Origin: Deltaproteobacteria bacterium
Lineage (GTDB): Bacteria > Desulfobacterota_B > Binatia > UBA9968
Length of the DNA: 16,459 bases
Reading direction: 5' to 3'
Assembly: GCA_016193385.1 (NCBI GenBank)
Contig: JACPSF010000091.1
Location: 1 to 16,459 of the forward strand
The notes under the pieces are model-generated. The model was not told the origin of the DNA, did not search any database, and worked only from the letters and a program-made list of their open reading frames with translations. Positions 8,127-15,513 of this stretch are shown piece after piece (the first letter of the stretch is position 1; every line of letters starts with the position of its first letter). The position numbers and the translations under genes are program-made.

Positions 8127-9782
8127 ATGATCTTCGGTAGCGCTGGGGTTATCGCCGTCGATTTGGACTCGAATCAGCTACGTCTCATTCACGGCTCCGT
8201 ATCCGGCCCTTCGCTCAAGGTGCATGACTTCGCCGCGCAGGAGCTTTTTACCGCCAATCCGGAAAATGTGGCCCAGCAATTGGAGACACTGCTTCGACCC
8301 TGGCGCGTGGGCGTCTCGTCGGCTGCCCTCGTGCTTTCCGGCCCCGAAGTCGTGCATCGCGTGCTCGAGCTTCCGCCCATGCCGCTGAAAGAGCTTGGAG
8401 CGGTGGTGGGAAGGGAGATACGCATTCTGGGGGAAATCGGCGGCAAGGAGTTGGTCTTCGATTGGGAGGTCATCGAGGAGGCCCAGGCGGGAAATCTTGA
8501 GCAGATGCGGGTTTTAGTGGCCATAGCGCCGAAATCGCAGGTGGATGCGACACTTGAGTTGTCGCGGCGCTGTCGCCTGAAGCCAGCCCTGATAACGACT
8601 ACACCCATCTCGCTCCTGCGGTCGCTTAAGTACATCCGCGGTGAGAGGGCGGGGTTGGAGGTAGCGCTGTATTTGGGTCGGCAACAAGGCTATCTCTTAG
8701 GTCTCCGGCATGGGGTCTGGAGCTTTCTGCGGGAATTTTCCAGCAGATCGTCAGGGGCGGAAGGGGAAGGCTTGTTGGAGGAGGCGGTGCGCGAGGCTCG
8801 CCGAGCTCTCCTGTACTATGGTCCAGAGAATCCCCAGCGAGATCAGGCTTTCGAACACGTGCGCGAGGCTCGCCGAGCCCTCCGGTACTATGGTCAGCGG
8901 CAACGGGGGGAGCAGAAGATCACCTTCCTTTTGGGTGGGGAAAATAGGCTGGAGGCTCTCGGCGTTCGACTGGAGAGGGAGCTTGGAGTTGCAGCGGAGA
9001 TCGCCAGCCCCGCGGGGAGCCTGGACCTCGATTCCTTGGGGAAGCGCGCCTCAAGTTTTCGCGAGGCCTTTCCGGCTTTTCTCTCCGCGCTCGGTCTGGT
9101 CGCGGCATCAGCCCAAACAGGAATCAATCTGGCTCTCAAGGCGTCCAGAAAACCGGTCGCTCGGCAGATGGACTTCGATATCTCGTTTTTTCAAAGACCA
9201 GTCTGGCTCCTCGCTCTGTTTTTGCTTTTGGTCGGCGTACAGGGGACCCTGGCGTGGTCGGAATCGAAGTACCGGAGGCTCTTGGAAGAAAGGATTTCAC
9301 TGTACGCGCAGTGGATCCCCGTGGCGCAAGCGGCGGAAGACAGTCGCGCGCTCCACGAAAACGAAAAACTGTTGCACGGGGCTTTGGGTGAGGATCGTCT
9401 CGCCGACACCCCGTGGGTCGTGCTTTTCAAGACGTTCAGCCGCCTGGTCCCTCCCGATCTGGTGCTTCATGCGCTGAGCGTTCGTAGGGATCAGGGGAAG
9501 TGGCAGGTTGCGCTCAAAGGGGAAGTCATCTCGGTCGATCTGTACTCAGCGCAGGTTGCCTTTCACCGTTTTTATCAAAGTTTGAAGAGTTCGCGGGGCT
9601 TGGAGGGCATAGAATTGCTGCCGCTTCACGTATCGACTGTGACGGAAACGGCGCCAGCCCCGGCAAAGGTCGTCGCGGCCAATGCTAAGGCAGCAGAGTC
9701 GGAAAAGGCCGAAGCGCCGACGACGGAGATCAAGAAGACCAAACTCCAGTTCGAGGTGCGGGCTAATTTGAGCGGGAAATGA
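8127..9782 (+). CDS. PilM-PilN fusion (GspL-like / MshI-like alignment protein) with internal duplication
   Basis: This is an inner-membrane alignment-complex protein that would link the cytoplasmic motor to PilO, PilP and the secretin. The N-terminal part (about 9-330) is PilM-like, with an actin fold beginning VIAVDLDSNQLRLI, and ends in a conserved FLSALGLV region. A single TM helix (about 358-378) and a PilN-like periplasmic part (about 379-540; FKTFSRLVPPDLVLHALSV) follow, then an Ala/Lys-rich tail. In type IVa pili these are usually two proteins; here they are one 551-residue chain with GspL topology. A region that is normally single in PilM, VREARRALxYYG, occurs twice in tandem (221-232 and 245-256) and inserts 24 residues. 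The start is two bases after the previous stop, and PilO begins one base after its own stop. Confidence 0.88.
   Translation: MIFGSAGVIAVDLDSNQLRLIHGSVSGPSLKVHDFAAQELFTANPENVAQQLETLLRPWRVGVSSAALVLSGPEVVHRVLELPPMPLKELGAVVGREIRILGEIGGKELVFDWEVIEEAQAGNLEQMRVLVAIAPKSQVDATLELSRRCRLKPALITTTPISLLRSLKYIRGERAGLEVALYLGRQQGYLLGLRHGVWSFLREFSSRSSGAEGEGLLEEAVREARRALLYYGPENPQRDQAFEHVREARRALRYYGQRQRGEQKITFLLGGENRLEALGVRLERELGVAAEIASPAGSLDLDSLGKRASSFREAFPAFLSALGLVAASAQTGINLALKASRKPVARQMDFDISFFQRPVWLLALFLLLVGVQGTLAWSESKYRRLLEERISLYAQWIPVAQAAEDSRALHENEKLLHGALGEDRLADTPWVVLFKTFSRLVPPDLVLHALSVRRDQGKWQVALKGEVISVDLYSAQVAFHRFYQSLKSSRGLEGIELLPLHVSTVTETAPAPAKVVAANAKAAESEKAEAPTTEIKKTKLQFEVRANLSGK
8787..8895 (+). repeat. 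In-frame tandem duplication, 72-bp period, inside the PilM-PilN gene
   Basis: Bases 8787-8823 and 8859-8895 are identical at 35 of 37 positions, both starting GTGCGCGAGGCTCGCCGAGC. The period is 72 bases (24 codons), so the frame is kept and VREARRALxYYG is encoded twice. The remainder of each unit has diverged (GPENPQRDQ against GQRQRGEQ). DNA-level identity shows a fairly recent duplication rather than an ancient protein repeat. Confidence 0.9.
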
Positions 9783-9783
9783 A

Positions 9784-10428
9784 ATGTTGCGCTTAAGCGG
9801 CACAAAGCGTCCTGCGTTTGCGGGTCTGGTCATGGGAGTCGCTGGACTCCTGTTGGTGCTTTCTTGGGTTCTGAAGATTCGTCACATCCAAAACCTCAAA
9901 CTGGAGATCGCCGCGGCGGAGACCAGATTGAAGGCCACCCAAGGCCTCTGGAGGAACTATCCGCCTCTGGACCCGGGAAAGAGAAAGGAGTTGCAGAAGA
10001 CGCAGGAACGGCTGCTTCAAGGGCTTCCGCGGGAAAAAGATATCCCAGGGCTTTTCGAAGAGGTCAGTCGTCTGGCGAAGGAGCACAATTTTTCCGAGGT
10101 GGCGATTAGCATCGAGGATGGCCCGGCCGGTCCGGGCGCGCGGCAGGGGTCGTCGGAGAGCGGTCCCCCTCGAGTGGCCCCGTCCCAGCCGACAGCCCCC
10201 GCATCGCAGGCCTCCGGAACTTCCGGCCCCATAGATTCCTTTCCCGTTAAGGTGAATTTTACGGGGGATTACCGCGAGATTGCCTATTTCCTCGAGGATC
10301 TCGAGAGAATTCCCCGCGTCCTCACGATTCAGACGTTGGAGTTGCGCCGGCGGGTTCCCGTGGTGTCGGCAGGGATCACCCTGCGGGGTTATTATCAAAA
10401 GGGGAGCCTTCCGGGGAGCATAAAATGA
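9784..10428 (+). CDS. pilO: PilO-like alignment protein (MshJ/GspM position)
   Basis: This bitopic inner-membrane protein of the PilN-PilO-PilP alignment complex has 214 residues. A short cytoplasmic N-terminus is followed by a TM helix (about 12-32), a coiled-coil stretch (35-80; LEIAAAETRLKAT and KRKELQKTQERLL), a Pro/Ser/Gly-rich spacer (about 112-150) and a ferredoxin-like PilO domain (about 152-205). The PilO domain reads FPVKVNFTGDYREIAYFLEDLERIPRVL, given here in two overlapping parts: FPVKVNFTGDYREIAYF and FLEDLERIPRVLTIQTLELR. That last signature is diagnostic. The start codon follows the preceding stop by one base, and the gene overlaps the next by ATGA, so translational coupling is likely. 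The low-complexity spacer in the middle is longer than in textbook PilO proteins. Confidence 0.9.
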   Translation: MLRLSGTKRPAFAGLVMGVAGLLLVLSWVLKIRHIQNLKLEIAAAETRLKATQGLWRNYPPLDPGKRKELQKTQERLLQGLPREKDIPGLFEEVSRLAKEHNFSEVAISIEDGPAGPGARQGSSESGPPRVAPSQPTAPASQASGTSGPIDSFPVKVNFTGDYREIAYFLEDLERIPRVLTIQTLELRRRVPVVSAGITLRGYYQKGSLPGSIK

Positions 10429-10916
10429 ACCGTGAGCGGTGGCTCCTTTTGGCGTCGTTTCTGATGTTTGTCGGGGTGGGGGTTTACTATTTTCGCCCCG
10501 GAGGAGGTGTGCGCTCTGCGGGATCGAGTCCCGCCGGGGTGTCCCAACCACCCACCTTCAGCCCGTTCACGCAGGAAATCCGTGGTGAGAGTTTGCCCCA
10601 GGCCAGCATTAAGAGCGAGGTAGTGGAGGAGCAGACGCCGTGGGGACGAAATCCGTTTTTGACTGAGAAGGAGGAGGTGGAGGGGAGGGGTTGGAAAAGA
10701 GACGACGGATTCCAGGTCAAAGCCATCATCGTCGGCCAGCCTCGAGCGGTGGCGACATTAGACGGTCACACGGTTGTTGTGGGTGAAAAGGTGGGGGAAG
10801 AGACGGTCTGGGAAATTCGACCGGATGCGGTCGTGCTCGAGAAAGATGGGCGGAAAAGGGTGCTGAGAATCAAAGAGCCTTCTATAGCCATCGAGGCGAG
10901 GGAAGGGACGAAATGA
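10425..10916 (+). CDS. PilP/GspC-like periplasmic connector (MshK position)
   Basis: This 163-residue protein should connect the inner-membrane alignment complex to the secretin. It has a single N-terminal hydrophobic segment (about 7-23), a Pro/Ser-rich linker, then the NPFLTEKEE motif (about 76-84) and a small beta domain (about 93-155; FQVKAIIVGQPRAVATLDG, then VGEKVGEETVWEI and VVLEKDGRKRVLRI). That is the homology-region fold shared by PilP and GspC. The N-terminal segment lacks a lipobox, so it is anchored by a TM helix as in GspC, rather than lipidated as in classical PilP. It overlaps both neighbours by four bases (ATGA at 10425-10428 and 10913-10916). Family assignment rests on the NPF motif, the domain pattern and the position before the secretin. 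Confidence 0.8.
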   Translation: MNRERWLLLASFLMFVGVGVYYFRPGGGVRSAGSSPAGVSQPPTFSPFTQEIRGESLPQASIKSEVVEEQTPWGRNPFLTEKEEVEGRGWKRDDGFQVKAIIVGQPRAVATLDGHTVVVGEKVGEETVWEIRPDAVVLEKDGRKRVLRIKEPSIAIEAREGTK

Positions 10917-12493
10917 AGCAGAGAAAGCATTCCGGCGCGGATTGGCTTACCCGGGTGGGAGAATGTCTCGTTCTGGCACTGCTCAGTCAAACGGGCTGCG
11001 CTCCGGTCAGGCCTCCCGCGCGTGTTGCGGCTGCACCTGCGCCGGTGCAGGTTGCCCCACCCCGGGAAGCGAGGGCGCCCCGCGAGGCCCTTCCGGGCCT
11101 GATTGTCACGGAAATCGAGGGGAAAAGGGAGCCGGAGAGGCTCTATAGCCTGTCGCTGCGCGAGGCAGGGATTCGCGAAGTGCTCATGGCCTTTGCAAAG
11201 CAGACGAACTTCAACGTCGTCGTGGACCCCAAGGTCAAGGGCACGGTCACGGTGGATTTGAAAGATGTGACGCTGACGGAAGCGCTGGATACGCTCACGG
11301 ACCTTGTGAATGTGAGCTATAGGATCAAGCAAAACATTATTCGAGTCTTCGAGCCGGTTCCGGAGACAAGGATATTTGCGCTTCAATACGTCAACCTCAA
11401 ACGGACGGGATCTTCCTCTACTTCGGCGCAGATTGGTGCTGGTGGGGGATTCGCCGCGGGGGCTGGTGGGGCAACGGTTGCCGGGACATCCGGTGAAGCA
11501 AGGGTGACGACCACGACAGAAACCGATTTGTGGAAAGACATCGAAGCCGGCGTCGGGAAATTACTCTCCCCGGCCGGTAAGATGGTCGTCGATAAACAGG
11601 GCGGGAACATCCTGGTCACGGATTTTCCCAGAGCCTTGGATCAGATCGCGCGCTACCTCGAAACCATTGAGGGGTCGGTCCAAAGGCAGGTCCTGATCGA
11701 GGCCAGAATCATCGAGGTGACGTTGACGGGACAGTATAGTTTCGGCCTCGATTGGAGTGCCATTGCTAGGGCCGGGGCCTTGCGGGGAGTAACCGCTATC
11801 TCGCCGACTCGGCTCGTGGGCCAGAAGCTTGCTCCGGCCGATGGCCAATTTCAGTTGGGCGTGACGAGTACTGACTTCGCAGCCCTCCTGTCCGTGTTGA
11901 GCCAGCAAGGCGAAGTCAATGTTCTCTCCAGTCCCAAGCTTGCGACCCTGAATAACCAGACGGCTGTGATTCGTTCCGCCACTGATCAGGTTTTCTTCGA
12001 AACCCGAGTCACGACCATCCCGACCGGTAACACGGTGGTACAGACCAGCGACGTAATCCCCCGTACGGTTACCATCGGGGTGGTTTTGGCCGTTACCCCG
12101 CAGGTCGGCTCGGACGGAACGGTCGTTCTCCATATTCGTCCGACGGTGACTGACTCGACTCGAAGAGAAACTTTTCAGGGACAGGGTACGCAGATTACCG
12201 TTCCCATCGTGGATGTTCGAGAGGCGGATGTGATTGCCCGGGCCAAGGAAGGGCAGATCGTGGTCATCGGCGGACTGATCCAAGAAAGGAAGACCGATGA
12301 CGAGAGCAAAGTGCCTCTTCTTGGAGATCTGCCCGGAATCGGCCGCCTTTTCCGCTCGACCACGCAGGAACGGAAGAAGACTGAATTGGTCGTCCTACTC
12401 AGCCCGACGGTCATGGTGGGTAAGAAAGTCGATGAGATCACCTCCCGCGAGTTAGAGAGGCTAAACAAAACCAAGGGGCGTTCTCCCTGGTAG
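10913..12493 (+). CDS. mshL: Outer-membrane secretin, MshL-type (GspD/PilQ superfamily)
   Basis: This protein should form the multimeric outer-membrane pore for the pilus or secreted substrate. It has 526 residues: an N-terminal hydrophobic signal segment (about 16-27) ending in a possible lipobox at Cys29 (SQTGC, with an unusual Gln at -3), an Ala/Pro-rich linker, an STN/N0-type domain (about 76-148; YSLSLREAGIREVLMAFA and VVVDPKVKGTVTVDL), a Gly/Ala-rich loop (174-194), an N-domain (about 205-265) and the secretin domain (about 265-505). The family signatures VNVLSSPKLATLNNQTAVI and VPLLGDLPGIGRLF are both present. MshL-like size and domain order suggest the MSHA branch rather than PilQ, which carries AMIN domains. 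It overlaps the preceding gene by ATGA. No pilotin-type gene is seen nearby, so self-piloting through a lipid anchor is plausible. Confidence 0.92.
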   Translation: MKQRKHSGADWLTRVGECLVLALLSQTGCAPVRPPARVAAAPAPVQVAPPREARAPREALPGLIVTEIEGKREPERLYSLSLREAGIREVLMAFAKQTNFNVVVDPKVKGTVTVDLKDVTLTEALDTLTDLVNVSYRIKQNIIRVFEPVPETRIFALQYVNLKRTGSSSTSAQIGAGGGFAAGAGGATVAGTSGEARVTTTTETDLWKDIEAGVGKLLSPAGKMVVDKQGGNILVTDFPRALDQIARYLETIEGSVQRQVLIEARIIEVTLTGQYSFGLDWSAIARAGALRGVTAISPTRLVGQKLAPADGQFQLGVTSTDFAALLSVLSQQGEVNVLSSPKLATLNNQTAVIRSATDQVFFETRVTTIPTGNTVVQTSDVIPRTVTIGVVLAVTPQVGSDGTVVLHIRPTVTDSTRRETFQGQGTQITVPIVDVREADVIARAKEGQIVVIGGLIQERKTDDESKVPLLGDLPGIGRLFRSTTQERKKTELVVLLSPTVMVGKKVDEITSRELERLNKTKGRSPW

Positions 12494-12500
12494 CCCCGCC

Positions 12501-13781
12501 ATGTACGAGGAGTTTTACGGCCTTAAAGAAAAGCCTTTTAATCTAACCCCAGACCCCCGCTTTTTCTTTTTGAGCGAGAATCACCGGGGGGCTTTCGAAC
12601 ATCTCCTTTACGGTATCAAAGAGAAAGAGGGGTTCATCCTGATCACCGGCGACGTGGGGGCGGGGAAAACGACCCTCTGCCGTGCGCTTTTAGACAAGAT
12701 TGATTCTCATGCGACAGACAGCGCTCTCATTCTCAACCCGATGGTCTCCGGGCAAGAGCTATTGCAGAGCATTCTCAGCGACTTTGGCATCCCGGGCCCG
12801 GGAAACAGCAAGAAGGAGCTGCTCGATGGGCTCAATCGGTTTCTTCTGAGCCAACAGGGAGCCAATCGCAACTCCGTGCTCATCATTGACGAAGCCCAGA
12901 ACCTGCCTCTCCCCGTCTTGGAGGAGTTGCGTATCCTCTCGAACCTCGAGACGGAGAAGGAGAAGCTATTACAGATTATCCTAATGGGTCAGATCGAACT
13001 GAAAGAAAAACTCTCCCTGCCCCGGCTGCGCCAGCTCAATCAGAGAATTTCGATACGGTATCACCTGCAGCCGCTGGCGAACGAAGAGGTCCCGCGCTAT
13101 ATCCAGCACCGCTTGATGGTGGCTGGATCAGCGGGCGATATCCACTTTAGCGCAGGGGCGCTCCGGGAGATCTATCGTTACTCGCAGGGGATTCCGCGCC
13201 TCATCAACTTAGCGTGCGATCGAGCCCTTTTGGCGGGCTATGCGGAGCAGACCCGAGAGATTCAACGCCGGACAGTGGCCAAGGGCTTGAAGAGCCTGGA
13301 AGGCGAAGAAACCTCGGCTAAGCGAGGTGTGCTAAGGCAGCGACTCATTCTCGGTCTGGCCGGGCTGCTGATTTTTTGCTTGGGTCTTCTTGCGGCCATC
13401 CTGTTTCTGCGCTCCGAGAGGGATACGCTAACGCGGATCTCGCCGACGCAAGCTCCCGGCTCACCCTCGGCCGCAGCCGCCGCGAACCCGCAGCCCGCTG
13501 GCCCCCAGGCGGGCTCGTTCTATACCGTTCAGCTTGGCGCCTTCAAGACTGAGGCCGAAGCCCTAGAGGTCGCGGAAAGGGTTAGGGCCACCGGCTATCC
13601 CCTCTTCTTGGCGAAGCCCGATCCCGCGGATCGGGAGGGCCGCCATCGGCTTTATTTAGGAAGGTTTGCTCAGAGGAGGGAGGCCGAAGAGGTGGGAAAG
13701 ACCTTTATGAAGGTAGAGGGATTTTCCCATGTCGAGGTGGTCACGACCGCGGTCGAGAATGCCAAGGAAAAAGCGCCATGA
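12501..13781 (+). CDS. ExeA/GspA/MshM-type AAA ATPase with TM helix and C-terminal SPOR domain
   Basis: This is a general-secretion-type ATPase that probably helps the secretin cross or bind the cell wall. It has 426 residues. It begins with the family hallmark YEEFYGLKEKPFNLTPDPRF, then Walker A GDVGAGKTT (50-58), Walker B SVLIIDEAQNLP (125-136) and a lid region ending SQGIPRLINLACDRALL. A TM helix (about 281-303) and an Ala/Pro-rich periplasmic linker lead to a SPOR domain (about 338-416; YTVQLGAFKTEAEA and RLYLGRFAQRREAEEV). SPOR domains bind glycan strands stripped of stem peptides, and ExeA of Aeromonas likewise acts at peptidoglycan, though generally through a different C-terminal domain. 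The ATG at 12501 lies seven bases after the secretin stop without a clear ribosome binding site. It overlaps the next gene by ATGA. Confidence 0.93.
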   Translation: MYEEFYGLKEKPFNLTPDPRFFFLSENHRGAFEHLLYGIKEKEGFILITGDVGAGKTTLCRALLDKIDSHATDSALILNPMVSGQELLQSILSDFGIPGPGNSKKELLDGLNRFLLSQQGANRNSVLIIDEAQNLPLPVLEELRILSNLETEKEKLLQIILMGQIELKEKLSLPRLRQLNQRISIRYHLQPLANEEVPRYIQHRLMVAGSAGDIHFSAGALREIYRYSQGIPRLINLACDRALLAGYAEQTREIQRRTVAKGLKSLEGEETSAKRGVLRQRLILGLAGLLIFCLGLLAAILFLRSERDTLTRISPTQAPGSPSAAAAANPQPAGPQAGSFYTVQLGAFKTEAEALEVAERVRATGYPLFLAKPDPADREGRHRLYLGRFAQRREAEEVGKTFMKVEGFSHVEVVTTAVENAKEKAP

Positions 13782-14911
13782 GCCTGATTGCGGATGCTCT
13801 CAAGAAGGCACAATCGGCAAAGCTGGGAAGGCGCTACGCCGTTCCCGATCCTACGGGGGTGTTGCCCCGCCCTAAGGGCGATCGTCGCACCCCGCAGGAG
13901 GCTTTTCTCAACTCCATTCTGAATCGGGTTCAGCTCTCGTCTACTCTACTCATCGGCTTGGGTTCCGGAGCGTTTCTGTTCGTGGTCCTGTTCAGCTATT
14001 TCTTCCTGTCCGGCCGCGGTCCGAGAGCCAGGCCACCCGGGACCGGATCATCCGCCCCCTCGGCCAATCGGCCCGCGGGGCTCATTCTTACGCCTCCGCC
14101 TTCGATTCCTTCGGTTGAGCCCCTCGTTCTGGAGGAAACAGCGCCGGCGGGAAGGACAGGAGAAACCGCGGTAGCCGAAAAGAAAAGCCCAGAATTAGAA
14201 AAGGCCGAGGAAAAGCGCGTACCCGCGAAGCCCAAGGCCTCTAACGACTTGAGAAAACCTGCTGAACGGCGCAAGCCCGGGGAGTCCGCAAAGGAGAGCG
14301 AGGCGCCAAAGGTTGCTGTGGTACCGGATCTCTCTGAAGAGGTACGGCGTCATTTCAATCTCGCTCTTTTCTATCAGGAAGAGAAAAATTTTCCCCTGGC
14401 GCGCCGGGCGTATGAGAAAGTGGTTCAGATGTGGCCTCTCTATGCCGAGGCCCATAATAATTTGGGCGTGGTCTATAAGGAGCTAGGACTGTACGACAAA
14501 GCCGTCACCGAATTGAAAAAGGCGCTTGCCCTGAACTCGCGTTACCCCAGGGCCTATCACAATCTAGGGGTTATCTATCAGATCAAGGGGGATTGGACGC
14601 AGGCGATAAGAAACTATGAGCTGGCCCTCTCTTTGGATCAAAACCATTTGAGCTCCTATAACAATTTAGGCTTGGTGTACCGTTCGCAGAAGCGACCCCA
14701 TGAAGCGCGCGAGGTTCTGGAAAAGGCCCTGGCGATTAACCCGGCCTTCGCGCAGACTCACTATAACCTGGCCCTGGTGTTGGAGGAGATAGGGGAACTG
14801 GACCGGGCGCGTTTTCATTTCCAGAAATTCGTCGATCTGTCCGGTGAGGAAAACCGAACCCTCGTCGAGAAGGTCCGCGCTCATCTCCAGGAACTGCTGG
14901 CGAGAAAGTGA
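13778..14911 (+). CDS. TPR protein of the MshN/GspB type, membrane-anchored
   Basis: This 377-residue protein has a short cytoplasmic N-terminus starting MSLIADALKKAQ, a TM helix (about 54-78), a long Pro/Lys/Glu-rich linker (about 79-185) and about five tetratricopeptide repeats (about 190-360). Repeat signatures include AYHNLGVIYQIKGDWTQAI and YNNLGLVYRSQKRPHEA. The N-terminal ALKKAQ segment ahead of a TM helix is the pattern of GspB and MshN proteins, which partner the ExeA/MshM ATPase. The periplasmic TPRs likely serve as a protein-binding scaffold for the pore or for peptidoglycan-linked components. The ATG overlaps the ATPase stop by ATGA, supporting joint production of the pair. The linker is low complexity and probably disordered. 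The role in assembly is inferred from family and neighbourhood. Confidence 0.9.
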   Translation: MSLIADALKKAQSAKLGRRYAVPDPTGVLPRPKGDRRTPQEAFLNSILNRVQLSSTLLIGLGSGAFLFVVLFSYFFLSGRGPRARPPGTGSSAPSANRPAGLILTPPPSIPSVEPLVLEETAPAGRTGETAVAEKKSPELEKAEEKRVPAKPKASNDLRKPAERRKPGESAKESEAPKVAVVPDLSEEVRRHFNLALFYQEEKNFPLARRAYEKVVQMWPLYAEAHNNLGVVYKELGLYDKAVTELKKALALNSRYPRAYHNLGVIYQIKGDWTQAIRNYELALSLDQNHLSSYNNLGLVYRSQKRPHEAREVLEKALAINPAFAQTHYNLALVLEEIGELDRARFHFQKFVDLSGEENRTLVEKVRAHLQELLARK

Positions 14912-14915
14912 AGCG

Positions 14916-15176
14916 ATGCCCAGGGTTGTGATCTATACGAAGGACTACTGCTCTTACTGCCGCGCCGCTAAGTCGTTTCTGCGAGTGAAGGGCGTAGATT
15001 TTGAAGAGATCGATGTGACCGATGACGAGCTTTTGCAGGAAGAAGCCCGAAAGATGTCGGGTCGCTCGACCGTTCCCCAAATCTTCATCGATGGCAAGCC
15101 TGTGGGAGGCTTCCAGGAGCTTAAGGAGCTCGACGCGCAGGGAGAGCTCGACCGCCTGTTGGGCGTACGCGCCTAA
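14916..15176 (+). CDS. grxC: Glutaredoxin (Grx3/GrxC type, CSYC active site)
   Basis: This small cytoplasmic dithiol glutaredoxin reduces disulfides or glutathione-mixed disulfides. It has 86 residues from the ATG at 14916. The active site is YTKDYCSYCRAAKSFL (Cys12 and Cys15), followed by the cis-proline TVPQIFI (Pro54) and the glutathione-contact GG (64-65). These are complete for the family and the length is normal. A longer in-frame reading back to 14844 lies within the TPR gene and shows no homology, so I reject it. The ATG follows the TPR stop by only four bases, which places it at the end of the pilus operon transcript. A link to pilus function is not evident; it may simply ride on the operon. 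No signal peptide is seen, so it should not act in the periplasm. Confidence 0.93.
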   Translation: MPRVVIYTKDYCSYCRAAKSFLRVKGVDFEEIDVTDDELLQEEARKMSGRSTVPQIFIDGKPVGGFQELKELDAQGELDRLLGVRA

Positions 15177-15513
15177 GCTGACACCCTTTCTGGCGAAAAG
15201 AACCTTGCAGAGGTATCCTGCTGAAAGGACACGGACAAAGCGTAATAGTTCGTGTCAGCAAAGATCCTTTAAGACACCCCCACCCCAAAAAGTGAAACTG
15301 TTTCACCCGCTAACGGGGAGAAGCACGATGCAGGATTCGTGTGACGGAGAATTCAGTCTAATTGCGGCAGACCCGCAGACAATAGAATCCTCTAATTTTC
15401 CCACAATTAACGCATACTGTCCCCGGAATTCCGACCAGGCGCAAAGAAAGCACACAAGTCCAACCAATTGGTCTTGACACATTAACCCTTTGCTGAGTAA
15501 GTAAGGGTCATCT
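15177..15513. other. Intergenic stretch after the pilus operon, no gene called
   Basis: This 337-base region lies between the glutaredoxin and the small coiled-coil gene. It holds the 15-bp palindrome at 15292-15306, a REP-like sequence at 15405-15430, and a TTGACA at 15474-15479 upstream of the next gene without a convincing -10. An imperfect bulged stem can be drawn at 15219-15260. No clear terminator with a T tract was found. Reading frames crossing it have no protein-like composition. Confidence 0.5.
15292..15306. promoter_or_regulatory. 15-bp perfect palindrome, candidate operator
   Basis: GTGAAACTGTTTCAC is a perfect inverted repeat with 7-base arms around a single central T. It lies 115 bases after the glutaredoxin stop and about 210 bases before the next ATG. 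The form is that of a dimeric-regulator operator. No T tract follows, so a terminator is less likely. The cognate regulator is unknown. Confidence 0.35.

Noticed and set aside
9793..10551. 252-codon minus-strand open frame opposite pilO and the PilP-like gene
   Set aside because: It is antisense to genes with clear PilO and PilP features, and its composition is typical of a shadow frame.
11561..12283. 240-codon minus-strand open frame opposite the secretin gene
   Set aside because: It is fully inside the secretin domain coding region and shows no recognisable motif.
15219..15260. Imperfect inverted repeat (TGCT..GACACG with CGTGTCAGCA) as a terminator or structured RNA
   Set aside because: It needs a five-base bulge and a 17-base loop and has no T tract, so the stem is weak.
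15022..15477. 151-codon plus-strand frame overlapping grxC and the following gap
   Set aside because: It runs in another frame through grxC and then through noncoding sequence; its Ser/Arg-rich product is not protein-like.
15474..15513. Promoter with TTGACA at 15474-15479 for the coiled-coil gene
   Set aside because: No acceptable -10 lies 16-18 bases downstream, and transcription would start almost at the ATG.
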